Assembly: GCA_900474095.1 (NCBI GenBank)
Contig: UCOA01000108.1
Location: forward strand, 1-50,281
DNA length: 50,281 bases
Origin: Hyphomicrobiales bacterium
Lineage (GTDB): Bacteria; Pseudomonadota; Alphaproteobacteria; Rhizobiales; Rhizobiaceae
Direction: 5' to 3'
Of the stretch, positions 26,564-35,915 are shown piece after piece. Below the pieces are notes generated by a model. The model was not told where the DNA came from, searched no databases, and saw only the letters and a list, made by a program, of their open reading frames with translations. Position 1 is the stretch's first letter; each line of letters begins with the position of its first letter. Position numbers and translations under genes: made by a program.

Positions 26564-27879
26564 ACGAGCAGCTTCGCGTTCTTGTCGTCTCGCACGCGCA
26601 CCCGACAGTCTCGCTCGGCGGAGCGGAAATCGCATCTCACAACCTGCATCACGGCCTGAAGGCATTGCCGAACGTGGAATCGGTTTACCTGGCCCGGGTC
26701 GGCCATCCGGTACCGCGGCACGCCGCGTCCGCGCTGATGAGCCTTCGCCTTGCCGACGATGAGCTACTGTTCCACACGGACGACTACGACCACTTCTTTC
26801 TGTCCAACGGTGATACGCAGACGATCAGCCGGGACCTTTTACGTTTCGCACGTGATCTGAAGCCCCATGTTATACATTTCCATCACGTTCTCGGCATCGG
26901 CCTTGAAGCGCTCTATGCGCTCAGAGAAGCATTTCCGCACGCCGCCATCCTCGTCACGTTCCACGAATACCTGTCGATCTGCCACAACCACGGGCAGATG
27001 GTGAAGCGACCTTCCGGCCAGCTCTGCGAAACAGCATCTCCCGTCGCGTGCCACGGCTGCTTCCCCGATATCCCGGTCTCACGCTTCCTGAAGCGGGAGC
27101 ACTTTACCCGCGGGATGCTTGGCCTTGCCGACGCTTTCGTCTCCCCCAGCCGTTTTCTGGCGGATCGCTACGCCGCTTGGGGCATTGAAAAGGACAAGCT
27201 CTGCGTGATCGAAAACGGGATCGCTGTGGAAGCGGCGGCACCCGCCCGAGCGCTGCAGGGTCCCAACGCTCGCCGCAACCGCTTTGCCTATTTCGGGCAG
27301 ATTACGCCGTTCAAGGGGGTCGATGTTCTGGTTGACGCTGTTTCGCGCATTCCGAAGGAGATATGGGGCGAAGACTCCTGCCTGATGATCTTCGGCGGCA
27401 ACCTTGAGCGCCAGCCGATCGAATTCCAGGAACGAATGAAGAAGCTCATCACGGACGCCGGCCACCGCGTCCGCTTCTACGGCGCGTACCAGAACGCGGA
27501 CGTGCCGCGCCTGATGCGTTCGGTCGACTGGGTGGTTTTGCCGTCCGTCTGGTGGGAAAACTCGCCCGTCGTGATCCAGGAGGCGCTGCTCCATCGCAGA
27601 CCGATGATCTGCTCCGATATCGGCGGGATGGCCGAGAAGGTGCGTGAGGGCAAAGACGGCCTGCACTTCCGCGCAGGCAGCAGTCAGGATCTCGCGGACC
27701 GTATCGCAGAGGCATTGGGCAATAACCAAACCTGGGACCGGCTGCGTGCTTCCATGCGACAACCGGCCGATCACCACGGCTGCGCGCGCGAACATGTCAA
27801 ACTCTATCGCGCGTTGCTGCGGAGGAAACTCGATGCAGCGACGACCGAGGCCCCCGCACTTCTCTCGCACGCACTTTAA
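26560..27879 (+). CDS. glycosyltransferase family 4 with CHGC motif (copy 2)
   Basis: A 439-residue paralogue of the GT4 at 22318. It has HPTVSLGGAEIASHNLHHG at the N-terminus, VTFHEYLSICHNHGQM, the cysteine cluster CETASPVACHGCF, FAYFGQITPFKGVDVLVDA and PSVWWENSPVVIQEALLHRRP. These are in the same order and spacing as in copy 1. It overlaps the pseudo-GT2 gene by 4 bases and is the last intact gene of the rightward glycan operon. Two such paralogues suggest two related sugar additions with a common acceptor or donor (inference). Confidence 0.9.
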   Translation: MNEQLRVLVVSHAHPTVSLGGAEIASHNLHHGLKALPNVESVYLARVGHPVPRHAASALMSLRLADDELLFHTDDYDHFFLSNGDTQTISRDLLRFARDLKPHVIHFHHVLGIGLEALYALREAFPHAAILVTFHEYLSICHNHGQMVKRPSGQLCETASPVACHGCFPDIPVSRFLKREHFTRGMLGLADAFVSPSRFLADRYAAWGIEKDKLCVIENGIAVEAAAPARALQGPNARRNRFAYFGQITPFKGVDVLVDAVSRIPKEIWGEDSCLMIFGGNLERQPIEFQERMKKLITDAGHRVRFYGAYQNADVPRLMRSVDWVVLPSVWWENSPVVIQEALLHRRPMICSDIGGMAEKVREGKDGLHFRAGSSQDLADRIAEALGNNQTWDRLRASMRQPADHHGCAREHVKLYRALLRRKLDAATTEAPALLSHAL

Positions 27880-27984
27880 CAACGACCATCTTGAAGTCCC
27901 TGAAGCGGCTTGACCAAGAGATGATCGATCAACCAGATCCTTCAGAAACCGTTCGCAAGACCGCATGAATTGGAGGCTCCCTAC

Positions 27985-28862
27985 ATGCACACGAAAGTGC
28001 GCAAGGCCATCATCCCCGCAGCCGGTATTGGAACAAGAATGCTGTCGGCCACAAAGAGTGTTCCAATGGAACTGCTCCCCATCGTCGATCGCCCGATCCT
28101 CGACTACATCGTCGCGGAAGCCTTCGCGTCCGGGATAGAGCATGTTGTCATCGTCACCGGGCGGATGAAGGGTGCGATCGAAGACGATTTCGACCACGCC
28201 TTCGAAATCGACACCTGCCTTCGCAACGCCGGCAAGCATGGCCTGGCCGACCGCATGGCAGAGGCACGCCTGCCACGGGAAGCATTTCCTTCGTTCGCCA
28301 GCAGTAGGCCCGCGACCTGGGCTTTGCGGTATGGACGGCGCGTCAGGTTGTCGGTGACGAGCCCTTTGCCGTATTGCTCCCTGACATGCTGATGGTCGAC
28401 AACGAACCGTGCCTCAAGTCGATGATGGACCTCCATGACAGTCACGGTGGCAACATCGTCGCGGTAGAAAGATGTGCCCCCGAGGAGGCCCACAAATTCG
28501 GCATCATGTCCTTGAAGCCAACCGGTGACGGTCGCTTGTAACCGGTCTCGTGGAAATACCGGCGCCCGTCACGGCGCCGAGCAACCTGTTCATTTCCGGA
28601 CGCTACATCCTTCAGCCCGCGATCTTCGACCTGCTGGAGAAACCAGTCTCCCGGCGCCGGCGGCGAGATCCAGCTGACGGATGCCATGATCACCCTGATG
28701 GCCAACCAGACGATCAGGCCGTTCGAATTCCGCGGCCGCACCTTCGATTGCGGCTCGCTAGCAGGCTTCGTGAGTGCCAACGGCACTTGCCCGCGCCGAC
28801 TCGCTGCCTTCGTCAACATGGAAATCGAAGCCCTGACCACGGCACGGCGCGCAGTCGCCTGA
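27985..28862 (+). pseudogene. exoN: exoN/galU (UTP-glucose-1-phosphate uridylyltransferase) pseudogene
   Basis: The start MHTKVRKAIIPAAGIGTRML and EASGIEH...VTGRMKGAIEDDFD-type segments are GalU/ExoN. The match then jumps frame near 28285-28293, meets a TAG at 28305, resumes with ARDLGFAVWTARQVVGDEPF, shifts again near 28538 (VTGLVEIPAP...SNLFISGRYIL) and near 28650 (GAGGEIQLTDAMITLMANQ), and once or twice more near 28770-28815 before the normal end MEIEALT...ARRAVA. At least four frameshifts and one stop make it dead. The function (UDP-glucose supply) must come from a copy elsewhere. It follows the last GT4 by 105 bases. Confidence 0.88.
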
Positions 28863-28868
28863 GCGCGT

Positions 28869-28910
28869 CCGAAGCAGATCGCTTGAGAAGGATCACGGGA
28901 TCTGCTTCGG
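28869..28910. repeat. 12-bp inverted repeat between exoN pseudogene and hydrolase gene
   Basis: CCGAAGCAGATC and GATCTGCTTCGG are perfect complements around an 18-base spacer. It lies just after the exoN pseudogene stop and is followed by GTCTTTGCATTTGTTTTGC, a loose T-rich tract. It could be a bidirectional terminator for the two convergent units or an intergenic repeat of rhizobial type. The rest of 28863-29066 holds nothing else I recognise. Confidence 0.5.
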
Positions 28911-29066
28911 GTCTTTGCATTTGTTTTGCTTGTTTTTTCCCTCACAACCAATGCCCGGTTTCGGGAGAACCGCATTGGTCAGGAGCTCAGCCCGCGGGTG
29001 GACCTGAGATGGGGCCTTCCCTCTTCAGGAAGGTCATCTTGTCGAGTAGGCTCGGCAACATTCAGA

Positions 29067-30023
29067 TCACGAAAGCGCGGCGCAATCCGCTTCGCGGCTG
29101 CGCGCGATACGGCCGTCCAGTTCCGCTATCCGGCGGGCGAAGCCAGGATTTTCCGGCTGAATCTCCAAGGCGTCCGCAAGCATGGTCCGCGCCGTCTCGA
29201 GCTCACCGTCGCGAATGTGGCGGTTGGCCCGATGGTAGAGGAAGTTTGCTCGCTCGACCGTAGAGAAAGCCGAGCCGAAGTTCGCATCAAATCGATCGGC
29301 CCAGGCGGGATGGCGGGCGATCGCAGTCACAGCAATCTGATAGGGTCGCATCGGCGCCGTCACTCGAGCTGCGCGGACCAAAGTGCGTAGACCCGGAAGA
29401 TCGTCTCGGCGGCAGGCCTCGATCAACGACAACGCGCGCGCCGTCCCAGTGAACGCCCGAACCGTGCCATGGCCGGTCATGTGGACCGGCACGAGATGCG
29501 TCCTCTCCTGCAGCGACGCGATTCGCACCGCGTGCCGGTGGTCGATGGCGTGGAACGGATCGAAGAAGAGATAGGCGCGGCCCGCTGCGTGATCAGGCGC
29601 GATTCCCATATTGGCGTGGAAGTCGGGCGAGAAATGGCGTGCGAACCTTCCGTCGAAAGGAACGGCCTTTGGATCTATCGAGACTTGCGGGCAAAAGGCG
29701 ATGGCAATGACAGCGTTGAATCGCCTGCGGTAGCGCAACGCCGCGTAGCCGCCCTGCGAGTGCCCGTAGAGGACCCGCTCCGGTGCTGTGCGAAGAATGG
29801 GCGCGGCCGCCTCGACAGCCTTGACGACGCTCGCCGCCGGAAACCAGTTTGGCCGTCGGCTGATGAAGCCAAGCGCCGAAATGTCAGCTTTCTCGCAGAA
29901 CCGCTGCCCCCAGAAGCGGCTGCCGTTCGCCGTCATTTCCATCTCATTAAAGGTGATGAGAAGATAGGGAGACGACCCCGCGCGATGTATCACCTCCAAG
30001 TTCTCATCTGAAAATACACGCAT
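29067..30023 (-). CDS. alpha/beta hydrolase-like protein with C-terminal TPR-like helices
   Basis: A 318-residue protein. LYGHSQGGYAALRYRR is a classic nucleophile elbow (GxSxG) of an alpha/beta hydrolase, with VYLITFN-type strands before it and a possible late histidine in VHMTGHGTVRAF. The last ~70 residues (ANFLYHRANRHIRDGELETARTMLADALEIQPENPGFARRIAEL) look like one or two TPR units. I chose ATG 30023 (MRVFSDENLEV), preceded by GGTGGG; the frame is open to a GTG at 30086, but that start would put the palindrome at 30058-30076 inside the gene. Its palindrome ties it to the MarR-linked glycan locus. Substrate unknown; acyl or acetyl removal from a glycan is a guess. Confidence 0.75.
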   Translation of the reverse strand: MRVFSDENLEVIHRAGSSPYLLITFNEMEMTANGSRFWGQRFCEKADISALGFISRRPNWFPAASVVKAVEAAAPILRTAPERVLYGHSQGGYAALRYRRRFNAVIAIAFCPQVSIDPKAVPFDGRFARHFSPDFHANMGIAPDHAAGRAYLFFDPFHAIDHRHAVRIASLQERTHLVPVHMTGHGTVRAFTGTARALSLIEACRRDDLPGLRTLVRAARVTAPMRPYQIAVTAIARHPAWADRFDANFGSAFSTVERANFLYHRANRHIRDGELETARTMLADALEIQPENPGFARRIAELDGRIARSREADCAALS

Positions 30024-30057
30024 GCGGCCCACCCACCAAGCAATCATCGGATTAATA

Positions 30058-30076
30058 TACTTCAATATTTGAAATA
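30058..30076. promoter_or_regulatory. candidate MarR operator upstream of alpha/beta hydrolase gene
   Basis: Reads TACTTCAATATTTGAAATA, differing from a perfect TACTTCAAnnnTTGAAGTA at one arm position. It lies 35 bases before the chosen ATG (30023) of the leftward hydrolase gene, about 15 kb from marR. It supports both the start choice and membership of the same regulon. Confidence 0.6.
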
Positions 30077-30086
30077 TACCTTCCAC

Positions 30087-30693
30087 AACAGGGATAGACA
30101 GGAGATGTAGTTCGAAATCAACCCGTGGTCCACACCCTCTTTCCGGATATATTGCTTAAACGCTCCGCCCTGGAAGCAAAGGCGATCCCCGTGGAGCGTT
30201 TCAAGCTCCTGAAGCCTCACGACTATTGGTTCTGGTTGTGTCCGGCGAAACGGAGACGGCCTAGAAGACGCAGAAATGCCCGCTGGATTTCTCCGAGCGG
30301 GCTTTTTGATATTGTAGTTTGGTTGCGGGGGCCTGATCACCCCGAGACTTGCAATCTCCGAGGCCGCTGGCGCTGCACAGCTGCGGTATTGGACATGAAG
30401 GTCTGAGCTCGCCAACCTTCTGCGATTTTTGGCGGTTGCGGCGAGGAGGAATTCATCGCACGCCCCGCATGGTCCACGCAGTCTCAATCGAGACGTACTC
30501 AGAATGCTCTTGAGGTGGCGAACAGTGTCTCCACCTCCTAACGTCGATGCCGCGAACGCCGATAACTTCCGCAGGGGCGATATCCCGCCCAATTGTCTGA
30601 GATAAAGGTGAGTTTGAGCAGTCCCTTTTTCGTCGCCACCAAGGTCCGGTGGACCCTGAGCACTCGCTGGTAGGCTTCACCAACGGGACTCTG
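30087..30693. other. 607-base gene-free region with strong hairpins
   Basis: Between the hydrolase and bioZ I find no convincing gene: short open frames lack ribosome sites and recognisable content. It holds a 9-base-pair hairpin (AAACGCTCC at 30158-30166 with GGAGCGTTT at 30193-30201) and a clear terminator at 30278-30307, about 75 bases further on. Together these could mark the 3' half of a small rightward RNA of up to ~150 nt. The stretch from 30308 to 30693 shows nothing I can name. Confidence 0.45.
30278..30307 (+). terminator. Rho-independent terminator, no gene in front of it
   Basis: GCCCGCT and AGCGGGC form a 7-base-pair GC-rich stem around an 11-base loop, followed at once by TTTTT. 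It faces rightward, yet the nearest rightward coding sequence upstream is the exoN pseudogene more than 1.4 kb away, so it may end an unannotated small RNA. Confidence 0.75.
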
Positions 30694-31680
30694 CTAAAGC
30701 CCGATCACACAGGCACCGCCCGTCAATCCCGCGCCCGCCGCAGTCAGCAACAGTTTTTCGCCTGGGACAAAAGGCGCAGATTGATGGGCAAGCGAGAGGG
30801 AAAGCGGGATCGTTGCGGCCGAGGAGTTTCCATAGTCCGTGATCGTGCGAACGGTCTTGTCCGGTTCGATGCCAAGATGACTGCAAACTGCATCGAAAAT
30901 GCGCGCATTGGCCTGGTGCGGAACGAAGCGGCTGACAGCCTCGACGCCCAGTTCTGCCCGCGCGAGCGCCCGTTCGGCACACAGGCCCATCATCTCCACC
31001 GCCTGTGTGAACATCTCACGCCCGTCGCGCATCGTCATCAGGCATTCACTCGCCGCCACGTCTGCCGCAAACGGCCTGCTGCTTCCCCCGGCCGGAATCG
31101 AGATCAGGTCATAACGGCTGCCATCGGACGCGAGATCGACGCCGAGAATTCCCGTTTGCGCATCCTCGGACGGCATCAGGACGACGGCGCCGGCCGCATC
31201 GGCAAACAGCACGGCGCTTGCCCGTTCGGCGGGATTGATGCGGCGGCTCAATATATTGGCAGCAACGACCAGCACCGGCCGACCCTGCGCGCGGACAAAA
31301 CCGTCGGCGAGCGTCAGCGCATAGAGAAAGCCGGAACAGGCACCGGCAAGATCGATCGCACCGGAATTGGCCAGGCCGAGATGATGGGCAAGAAGTGGAG
31401 CGGACGGCGGCAGCAGATGATCGGGCGTCGATGTGGCAAGAAGTGTGAGCGCGATATCGTCCCGGGCAATGCCGGCATTTTTCAGTGCCACCGCTCCAGC
31501 TCTCGCCGCAAGGCCAGACAGCGTATCGCCAGGCTCCGCCCAATGCCGCGCCCTGATGCCGGTCCGGCGCTCGATCCAGCCCGGCTCCAGGCCGAGCCTG
31601 TCTTCGATCTCAGCATTTTCGACGCGCCGCGCCGGAACGCAATGGCCAAAGCCGGCGAGGCGGGAAGAACGCGCGGCCAT
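30694..31680 (-). CDS. bioZ: BioZ, 3-ketoacyl-ACP synthase III-like biotin enzyme
   Basis: A 328-residue KASIII-fold protein with the catalytic triad C115 (AGACSGFLY), H255 (PHQANAR) and N285 (YGNSSAAT). In rhizobia and Agrobacterium, BioZ condenses glutaryl-CoA with malonyl-ACP to begin pimeloyl-ACP, the biotin precursor (known for the family). ATG 31680 shares its A with the bioA stop (TAATG), so translation is coupled; a longer open frame to 31704 is unlikely. Last gene of the leftward bioBFDAZ operon. The operon context separates it from housekeeping FabH. Confidence 0.93.
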   Translation of the reverse strand: MAARSSRLAGFGHCVPARRVENAEIEDRLGLEPGWIERRTGIRARHWAEPGDTLSGLAARAGAVALKNAGIARDDIALTLLATSTPDHLLPPSAPLLAHHLGLANSGAIDLAGACSGFLYALTLADGFVRAQGRPVLVVAANILSRRINPAERASAVLFADAAGAVVLMPSEDAQTGILGVDLASDGSRYDLISIPAGGSSRPFAADVAASECLMTMRDGREMFTQAVEMMGLCAERALARAELGVEAVSRFVPHQANARIFDAVCSHLGIEPDKTVRTITDYGNSSAATIPLSLSLAHQSAPFVPGEKLLLTAAGAGLTGGACVIGL

Positions 31681-32945
31681 TACAGCCGTCCCACCGCAAA
31701 ACACGCTGCTGCTTCGTCGATCGCGTCATAGGCCCGGTCGAGATCGGTTGCGGTGACACAATAAGGCGGCATCAGATAGATCACGTTTCCCAGCGGCCTG
31801 ATCAGCAATCTTCGCTCACGAAAGAAGGCCCTGAGCCGCGGACCGACCTCCGAGAGATAGCCGCCCGCCGATACCTTGAGGTCAAGCGCCGTGATCGTGC
31901 CGAGTTGGCGGACATTGGCAAAGCGCGGATCGGTATCGAAACGCTGAAGCCTCTCCCGTTGCATCCGCTCGAGCGCGCCGATCCGCTCGCGTACCGGTTC
32001 CTCGTGCCAGACCGCCAGATTGGCGACGGCGGCGGCGCAGGCGATCGGATTGGCGGTATAGGAACTCGAATGAAAAAACGTCCGGCGGCGATCCGTCGAG
32101 AGGTGCGCACCGAATATTTCGGCCGTGCAAAGCGTGGCCGCCAGCGGCAGGGCACCGCCGGTCAACCCCTTGGACGTGCAGAGGATATCGGGCGTCACCC
32201 CGGCCTGCTCGCAGGCAAACAGGCTGCCTGCGCGTCCCCAGCCGGTCATCACTTCGTCGGCGATCATCAGGGCGCCATGCCTTTCAGCGATGCGCTTCAA
32301 CTCACTGAGGACGGACGCTGGATAAATGCGCATGCCGCCGGCGCCAAGAATGAGCGGCTCGATCAGCAGCGCGGCCACCTGACCCGTCGCGCAGTGTAAC
32401 TCGAAGGCGTCCAGCGTCTCCTGCTCGCGGCCGGGCGCCGGGAACGGCAGCCGATCGACGCCGAACAGCAGCGGCTCGTAGGCCTGGTTGAAGACGCCGC
32501 GTTCGCCGGCTGACATCGTGCCGATGGTATCGCCGTGATAGCCGTCTTCCATCACGCAGATGCGGCTGCGCCGCGTGCCGGAATTATGGAAGAAACCAAG
32601 CGCCATTTTCAGCGCGACTTCGACAGAGGTCGAGCCGCTGTCGGAATAGAACACATGCGCAAGTCCGGCGGGCGCGATCTCGATCAGCCCCCGCGCCAGG
32701 TCTTCGGCGGGCTCATGGGTGTATTCGGCGAAGATGATCTGGTCGTAGTTTTCGCACGCAGCCCGGATCGCTTCCATGATGGCCGGGTGCCGGTGACCAT
32801 GGGTGATGACCCACCACGAGGATATGGCATCGAGGATGCGCGAGCCATCTTCCTCGATCAGACAGGCGCCGTCCGTTTGCACGATGCGCTTCATCGGCGG
32901 TTCCAGCCCGTGCTGGGTGAAGGGGTGCCAGACGGGGGAGTTCAT
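31680..32945 (-). CDS. bioA: adenosylmethionine-8-amino-7-oxononanoate aminotransferase
   Basis: A 421-residue class III PLP aminotransferase that converts KAPA to DAPA with S-adenosylmethionine as amino donor. HPFTQHG near the start, [43 protein letters not shown] and the PLP lysine K259 in CTSKGLTGG are all BioA features; the tryptophan pair in SSWWV is typical. It overlaps bioD by 4 bases and bioZ by one base. Confidence 0.97.
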   Translation of the reverse strand: MNSPVWHPFTQHGLEPPMKRIVQTDGACLIEEDGSRILDAISSWWVITHGHRHPAIMEAIRAACENYDQIIFAEYTHEPAEDLARGLIEIAPAGLAHVFYSDSGSTSVEVALKMALGFFHNSGTRRSRICVMEDGYHGDTIGTMSAGERGVFNQAYEPLLFGVDRLPFPAPGREQETLDAFELHCATGQVAALLIEPLILGAGGMRIYPASVLSELKRIAERHGALMIADEVMTGWGRAGSLFACEQAGVTPDILCTSKGLTGGALPLAATLCTAEIFGAHLSTDRRRTFFHSSSYTANPIACAAAVANLAVWHEEPVRERIGALERMQRERLQRFDTDPRFANVRQLGTITALDLKVSAGGYLSEVGPRLRAFFRERRLLIRPLGNVIYLMPPYCVTATDLDRAYDAIDEAAACFAVGRL

Positions 32946-33577
32946 GCCGTCCTCTCCTGGAAGGAAGAAAGAGGGAAATGGTCGCGAAAGGCGTGCTGTA
33001 ACCGCTCCGGCGTCAGTGGATCAAGCGGCGGCAGCCGACCGAGAACCTGCACGCTCCCCATTGCGGCGATGATCCGCTGCGTTTCGGTCACCTCTTCGCC
33101 GATGAAGGCGATACCGAAAACCGGGATGGAGCGGCTGCGCAGCGCTTCGAGTGACAAAAGCGTGTGATTGATCGTGCCGAGCCCCGTGCGTGCGCAGAGG
33201 ATGACGGGGATGCGCCAGCGCGCAAAGACATCGGCGAACACCTGTCCTTCCGTTAACGGCACCAGAAGTCCACCAGCGCCCTCGATGACGAGCGGTGCGT
33301 CGGTCACCGGCGGCGTCAAGGTTTCGGACACGATCTCGACGCTATCGAGCCGTGCCGCCAGGTGCGGTGACGCGGCGGTTTTCAGCTTGTAGGCTTCCGG
33401 CAGGATGCGCCCGGGGGGCAGACGGCTGAGACGGCAAACGACCTGGCTGTCCGTTTCCTCATCGAGCCCCGATTGCACCGGTTTCCAATAAAATCCGTCG
33501 AGCGCAGCAGCCAGAGCCGCCGAAAATACCGTCTTGCCGATGCCGGTATCCGTGCCGGTCACGACGAAGCGCATCAT
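32942..33577 (-). CDS. bioD: dethiobiotin synthetase
   Basis: A 211-residue ATP-dependent carboxylase that closes the ureido ring of dethiobiotin from DAPA and CO2. The P-loop [11 protein letters not shown] is at about 7-17, [12 protein letters not shown] matches the DAPA-binding segment, and [12 protein letters not shown] is the second signature. Two ATGs in a row start the frame; the first (33577) overlaps the bioF stop as ATGA with GGAGG seven bases upstream. Confidence 0.96.
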   Translation of the reverse strand: MMRFVVTGTDTGIGKTVFSAALAAALDGFYWKPVQSGLDEETDSQVVCRLSRLPPGRILPEAYKLKTAASPHLAARLDSVEIVSETLTPPVTDAPLVIEGAGGLLVPLTEGQVFADVFARWRIPVILCARTGLGTINHTLLSLEALRSRSIPVFGIAFIGEEVTETQRIIAAMGSVQVLGRLPPLDPLTPERLQHAFRDHFPLSSFQERTA

Positions 33578-34722
33578 GGCTTTTCCTCCGCCATAATCGC
33601 CGCCAGCCGGGTGAACATGCGCGAAATCGTCGGCATATCGACGTTGAGCGTGATCGCGATCCTCAGCCGTGCCGTGCCTTCGGGAACGGTCGGCGGGCGA
33701 ATTGCCCGGATGTCAAAGCCGTCCGCCCGCATGCGCGCGGCAATCCGCACCGCCCGGCCATTGTCGCCGATGATCACGGGCAGGATCTGCGAGCCGCTGC
33801 CCTCCACGCCGAGCTTTTCGGCAATTTCCGTGTTGGCAAAGGCGCGCAACACATCGAAATCCGCTCTGCGCTTTGGCTCATCCACGAGCATTCGCAGCGC
33901 TTCACGCACGGTCGCTGCCATCAGCGGCGACGGTGCGGTCGAATAGATGAAACCGCGCGCACGGTTGATCAGATAGTCGCAGAGCGTCGTACTTGTACCA
34001 AGCAGCGCGCCGGAGACCCCGAGCGCCTTGCCGCACGTGTGCAGCACGACAACATTCCTCCGATTGTCAAGGTCCGCGGCGAGACCCCGGCCACTCGGGC
34101 CGAAGACGCCCGTCGCATGCGCCTCGTCGATCACCAGAAAGCCGTCATGCCTTTCGGCAAGTGCTGCAAGCTCGGCGAGTGGCGCGCGATCGCCATCCAT
34201 CGAATAGACGCTTTCAACGGCGATCCACGGGTCGCCGCCAGTTCCACCGTTACTCCGCCAACGGACGATCGCCTCTTCGAACGCTCCGACATCGTTGTGC
34301 GCGGCCGGCACCGCCTGCGCCCGGCTCGCCCTTATCCCCTCGTGCGCACTGGCATGGACCAGCGCGTCGTGCACGATGAGATCACCGCGCTGCGGCAGGG
34401 TTGAAAAAAGAGCCACGTTGGCGCCATAGCCGCTGCCGAAATATAAGACGCGCTCGGCGCCCAGAAAGGCAGCCGCCTCCGCTTCCAGCGCCTCGTGTTC
34501 CGGGTGGTTGCCGCGCAGCAGGCGCGAGCCGCCGGCGCCGACGGGCACACCGCGCTGAAGCGCAGAATGGACCGCCATTGCCAGGCGCGTCGAACCGGCG
34601 AAGCCGAGATAATCGTTCGAGCTGAAGTCGGCGCCGTCCCGCGGCACCAGCGTTCGGAGCCTTTCTTTTCGCTCCAGCCCCGCCAGTGTCGCTTCATGAC
34701 GCGCGAGCCGCGCCGGTGTCAT
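33574..34722 (-). CDS. bioF: 8-amino-7-oxononanoate synthase
   Basis: A 382-residue alpha-oxoamine synthase that joins pimeloyl thioester and L-alanine to make [14 protein letters not shown] at ~33, GSGYGANVA, the PLP aspartate in [12 protein letters not shown] (199-210) and the PLP lysine K232 in [12 protein letters not shown] are present. It overlaps bioB and bioD by 4 bases each, forming a fully coupled operon. Confidence 0.96.
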   Translation of the reverse strand: MTPARLARHEATLAGLERKERLRTLVPRDGADFSSNDYLGFAGSTRLAMAVHSALQRGVPVGAGGSRLLRGNHPEHEALEAEAAAFLGAERVLYFGSGYGANVALFSTLPQRGDLIVHDALVHASAHEGIRASRAQAVPAAHNDVGAFEEAIVRWRSNGGTGGDPWIAVESVYSMDGDRAPLAELAALAERHDGFLVIDEAHATGVFGPSGRGLAADLDNRRNVVVLHTCGKALGVSGALLGTSTTLCDYLINRARGFIYSTAPSPLMAATVREALRMLVDEPKRRADFDVLRAFANTEIAEKLGVEGSGSQILPVIIGDNGRAVRIAARMRADGFDIRAIRPPTVPEGTARLRIAITLNVDMPTISRMFTRLAAIMAEEKP

Positions 34723-35723
34723 TCAGCCGGCTCCAGCTCCATTGGCTTCAAACCAAGACGGCGGAACAGTGCCGTGTCATGATCCTCGCCCGGATTTTCG
34801 GTGGTGAGCAGCGTATCGCCGGCAAAGATTGAATTGGCGCCGGCGAAGAAACAGAGCGCCTGCATTTCGTCGCTCATCTGCGTGCGCCCGGCCGACAGGC
34901 GGACATGGGTGCGCGGCATGAGAATGCGGGCAAGCGCGATGGTCCTGACGAATTCGATCGGGTCCACCGGGTCTGCGTCGGCGAGCCTGGAGCCGGGAAT
35001 CGGGATCAGCATGTTGATCGGCACGCTCTCCGGCGCCGGCTGGAGATTGGCGAGGGTCACCAGCATGGAGATGCGGTCATCCGTCGTCTCGCCCATGCCG
35101 AGAATGCCGCCAGCGCAAACCTTCATGCCTGCCTCCCGCACGTTCGACAGTGTCTCCAGCCTGTCGGCAAAGGTGCGGGTGGTGATGATTTCAGAGTAGA
35201 ATTCCTCCGACGTATCAATATTGTGGTTGTAGTAGTCGAGACCGGCCTTTGCCAGCGTGCCAGCCTGGGCGGGCGAGAGCATGCCGAGCGTCATGCAGGT
35301 TTCCATGCCGAGCGCCTTGACGCCGCCGACCATGGCGACAAGCGTTTCCATGTCCCGGTCCTTCGGGCTGCGCCAGGCGGCGCCCATGCAATAGCGGGTG
35401 GCCCCTTCGGCCTTGGCCTTGCGTGCCTCAGCAACGACCTTTTCCACCATCATCAGTTTGGAAGCCTTGAGGCCCGTCGGAGAATGCGCTGACTGGCTGC
35501 AATAGCCGCAGTCTTCGGCGCAGCCGCCGGTCTTGATCGACAAGAGCCGGCTCATCTGCACGGCATTGGGATCAAAACTGGCGCGATGAACGGTCTGCGC
35601 CCGAAACAACAGATCGTTGAATGGAGAATTATAGATAATTTTCGCCTGAGCGAGAGACGTCGACTCCGTCGGGCTTACAACGGGTGCTTGGACGCGATCT
35701 GCGGCTGTATTTCCTTGCAACAT
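34719..35723 (-). CDS. bioB: biotin synthase (radical SAM)
   Basis: A 334-residue radical SAM enzyme that inserts sulfur into dethiobiotin. The CxxxCxxC iron-sulfur motif is C68-C72-C75 ([13 protein letters not shown]); YNHNIDTS and the late LSAGR segment (the arginine that binds the auxiliary cluster) are kept. I chose ATG 35723, with AGGGA upstream; a GTG at 35765 would overlap a BioR box and the likely transcription start. First gene of the operon, with two BioR boxes in front. Confidence 0.96.
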   Translation of the reverse strand: MLQGNTAADRVQAPVVSPTESTSLAQAKIIYNSPFNDLLFRAQTVHRASFDPNAVQMSRLLSIKTGGCAEDCGYCSQSAHSPTGLKASKLMMVEKVVAEARKAKAEGATRYCMGAAWRSPKDRDMETLVAMVGGVKALGMETCMTLGMLSPAQAGTLAKAGLDYYNHNIDTSEEFYSEIITTRTFADRLETLSNVREAGMKVCAGGILGMGETTDDRISMLVTLANLQPAPESVPINMLIPIPGSRLADADPVDPIEFVRTIALARILMPRTHVRLSAGRTQMSDEMQALCFFAGANSIFAGDTLLTTENPGEDHDTALFRRLGLKPMELEPAE

Positions 35724-35764
35724 TTTCGATCGATTCCCTCTTGTCGTGCCTGCTTGCAAGCTCA

Positions 35765-35774
35765 CTATAGATAA
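35765..35774. promoter_or_regulatory. BioR box 1, bioB promoter
   Basis: Reads CTATAGATAA, one mismatch to the TTATAGATAA BioR recognition sequence. It lies about 42 bases before bioB and near the predicted transcription start, 10 bases from box 2. Confidence 0.75.
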
Positions 35775-35783
35775 GACCTGATA

Positions 35784-35793
35784 TTATCTATAA
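35784..35793. promoter_or_regulatory. BioR box 2 overlapping bioB -10 element
   Basis: Reads TTATCTATAA, a perfect BioR site. On the minus strand it overlaps a plausible -10 element TAATAT (35781-35786), which is 16 bases from a TTGCGC -35 (35803-35808). BioR bound here would block RNA polymerase, shutting off biotin synthesis when biotin is plentiful. Confidence 0.85.
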
Positions 35794-35915
35794 TTTATTG
35801 TGGCGCAATCGGACGCAACCGCCCATTCGTTGAGGCCTCAAGAACTTCAACTCAGGCGAGAGTTCAGGACCACGGCGCGGCGCGCCGTTTGACGCACGTT
35901 GATCGAGACCAGCCG

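Noticed and set aside
30649-31731. 360-residue plus-strand frame
   Set aside because: Antisense to bioZ; no start signal and no domain.
35724-35765. Longer bioB starting at GTG 35765
   Set aside because: That codon lies within BioR box 1 and at the likely transcription start and has no ribosome site; ATG 35723 does.
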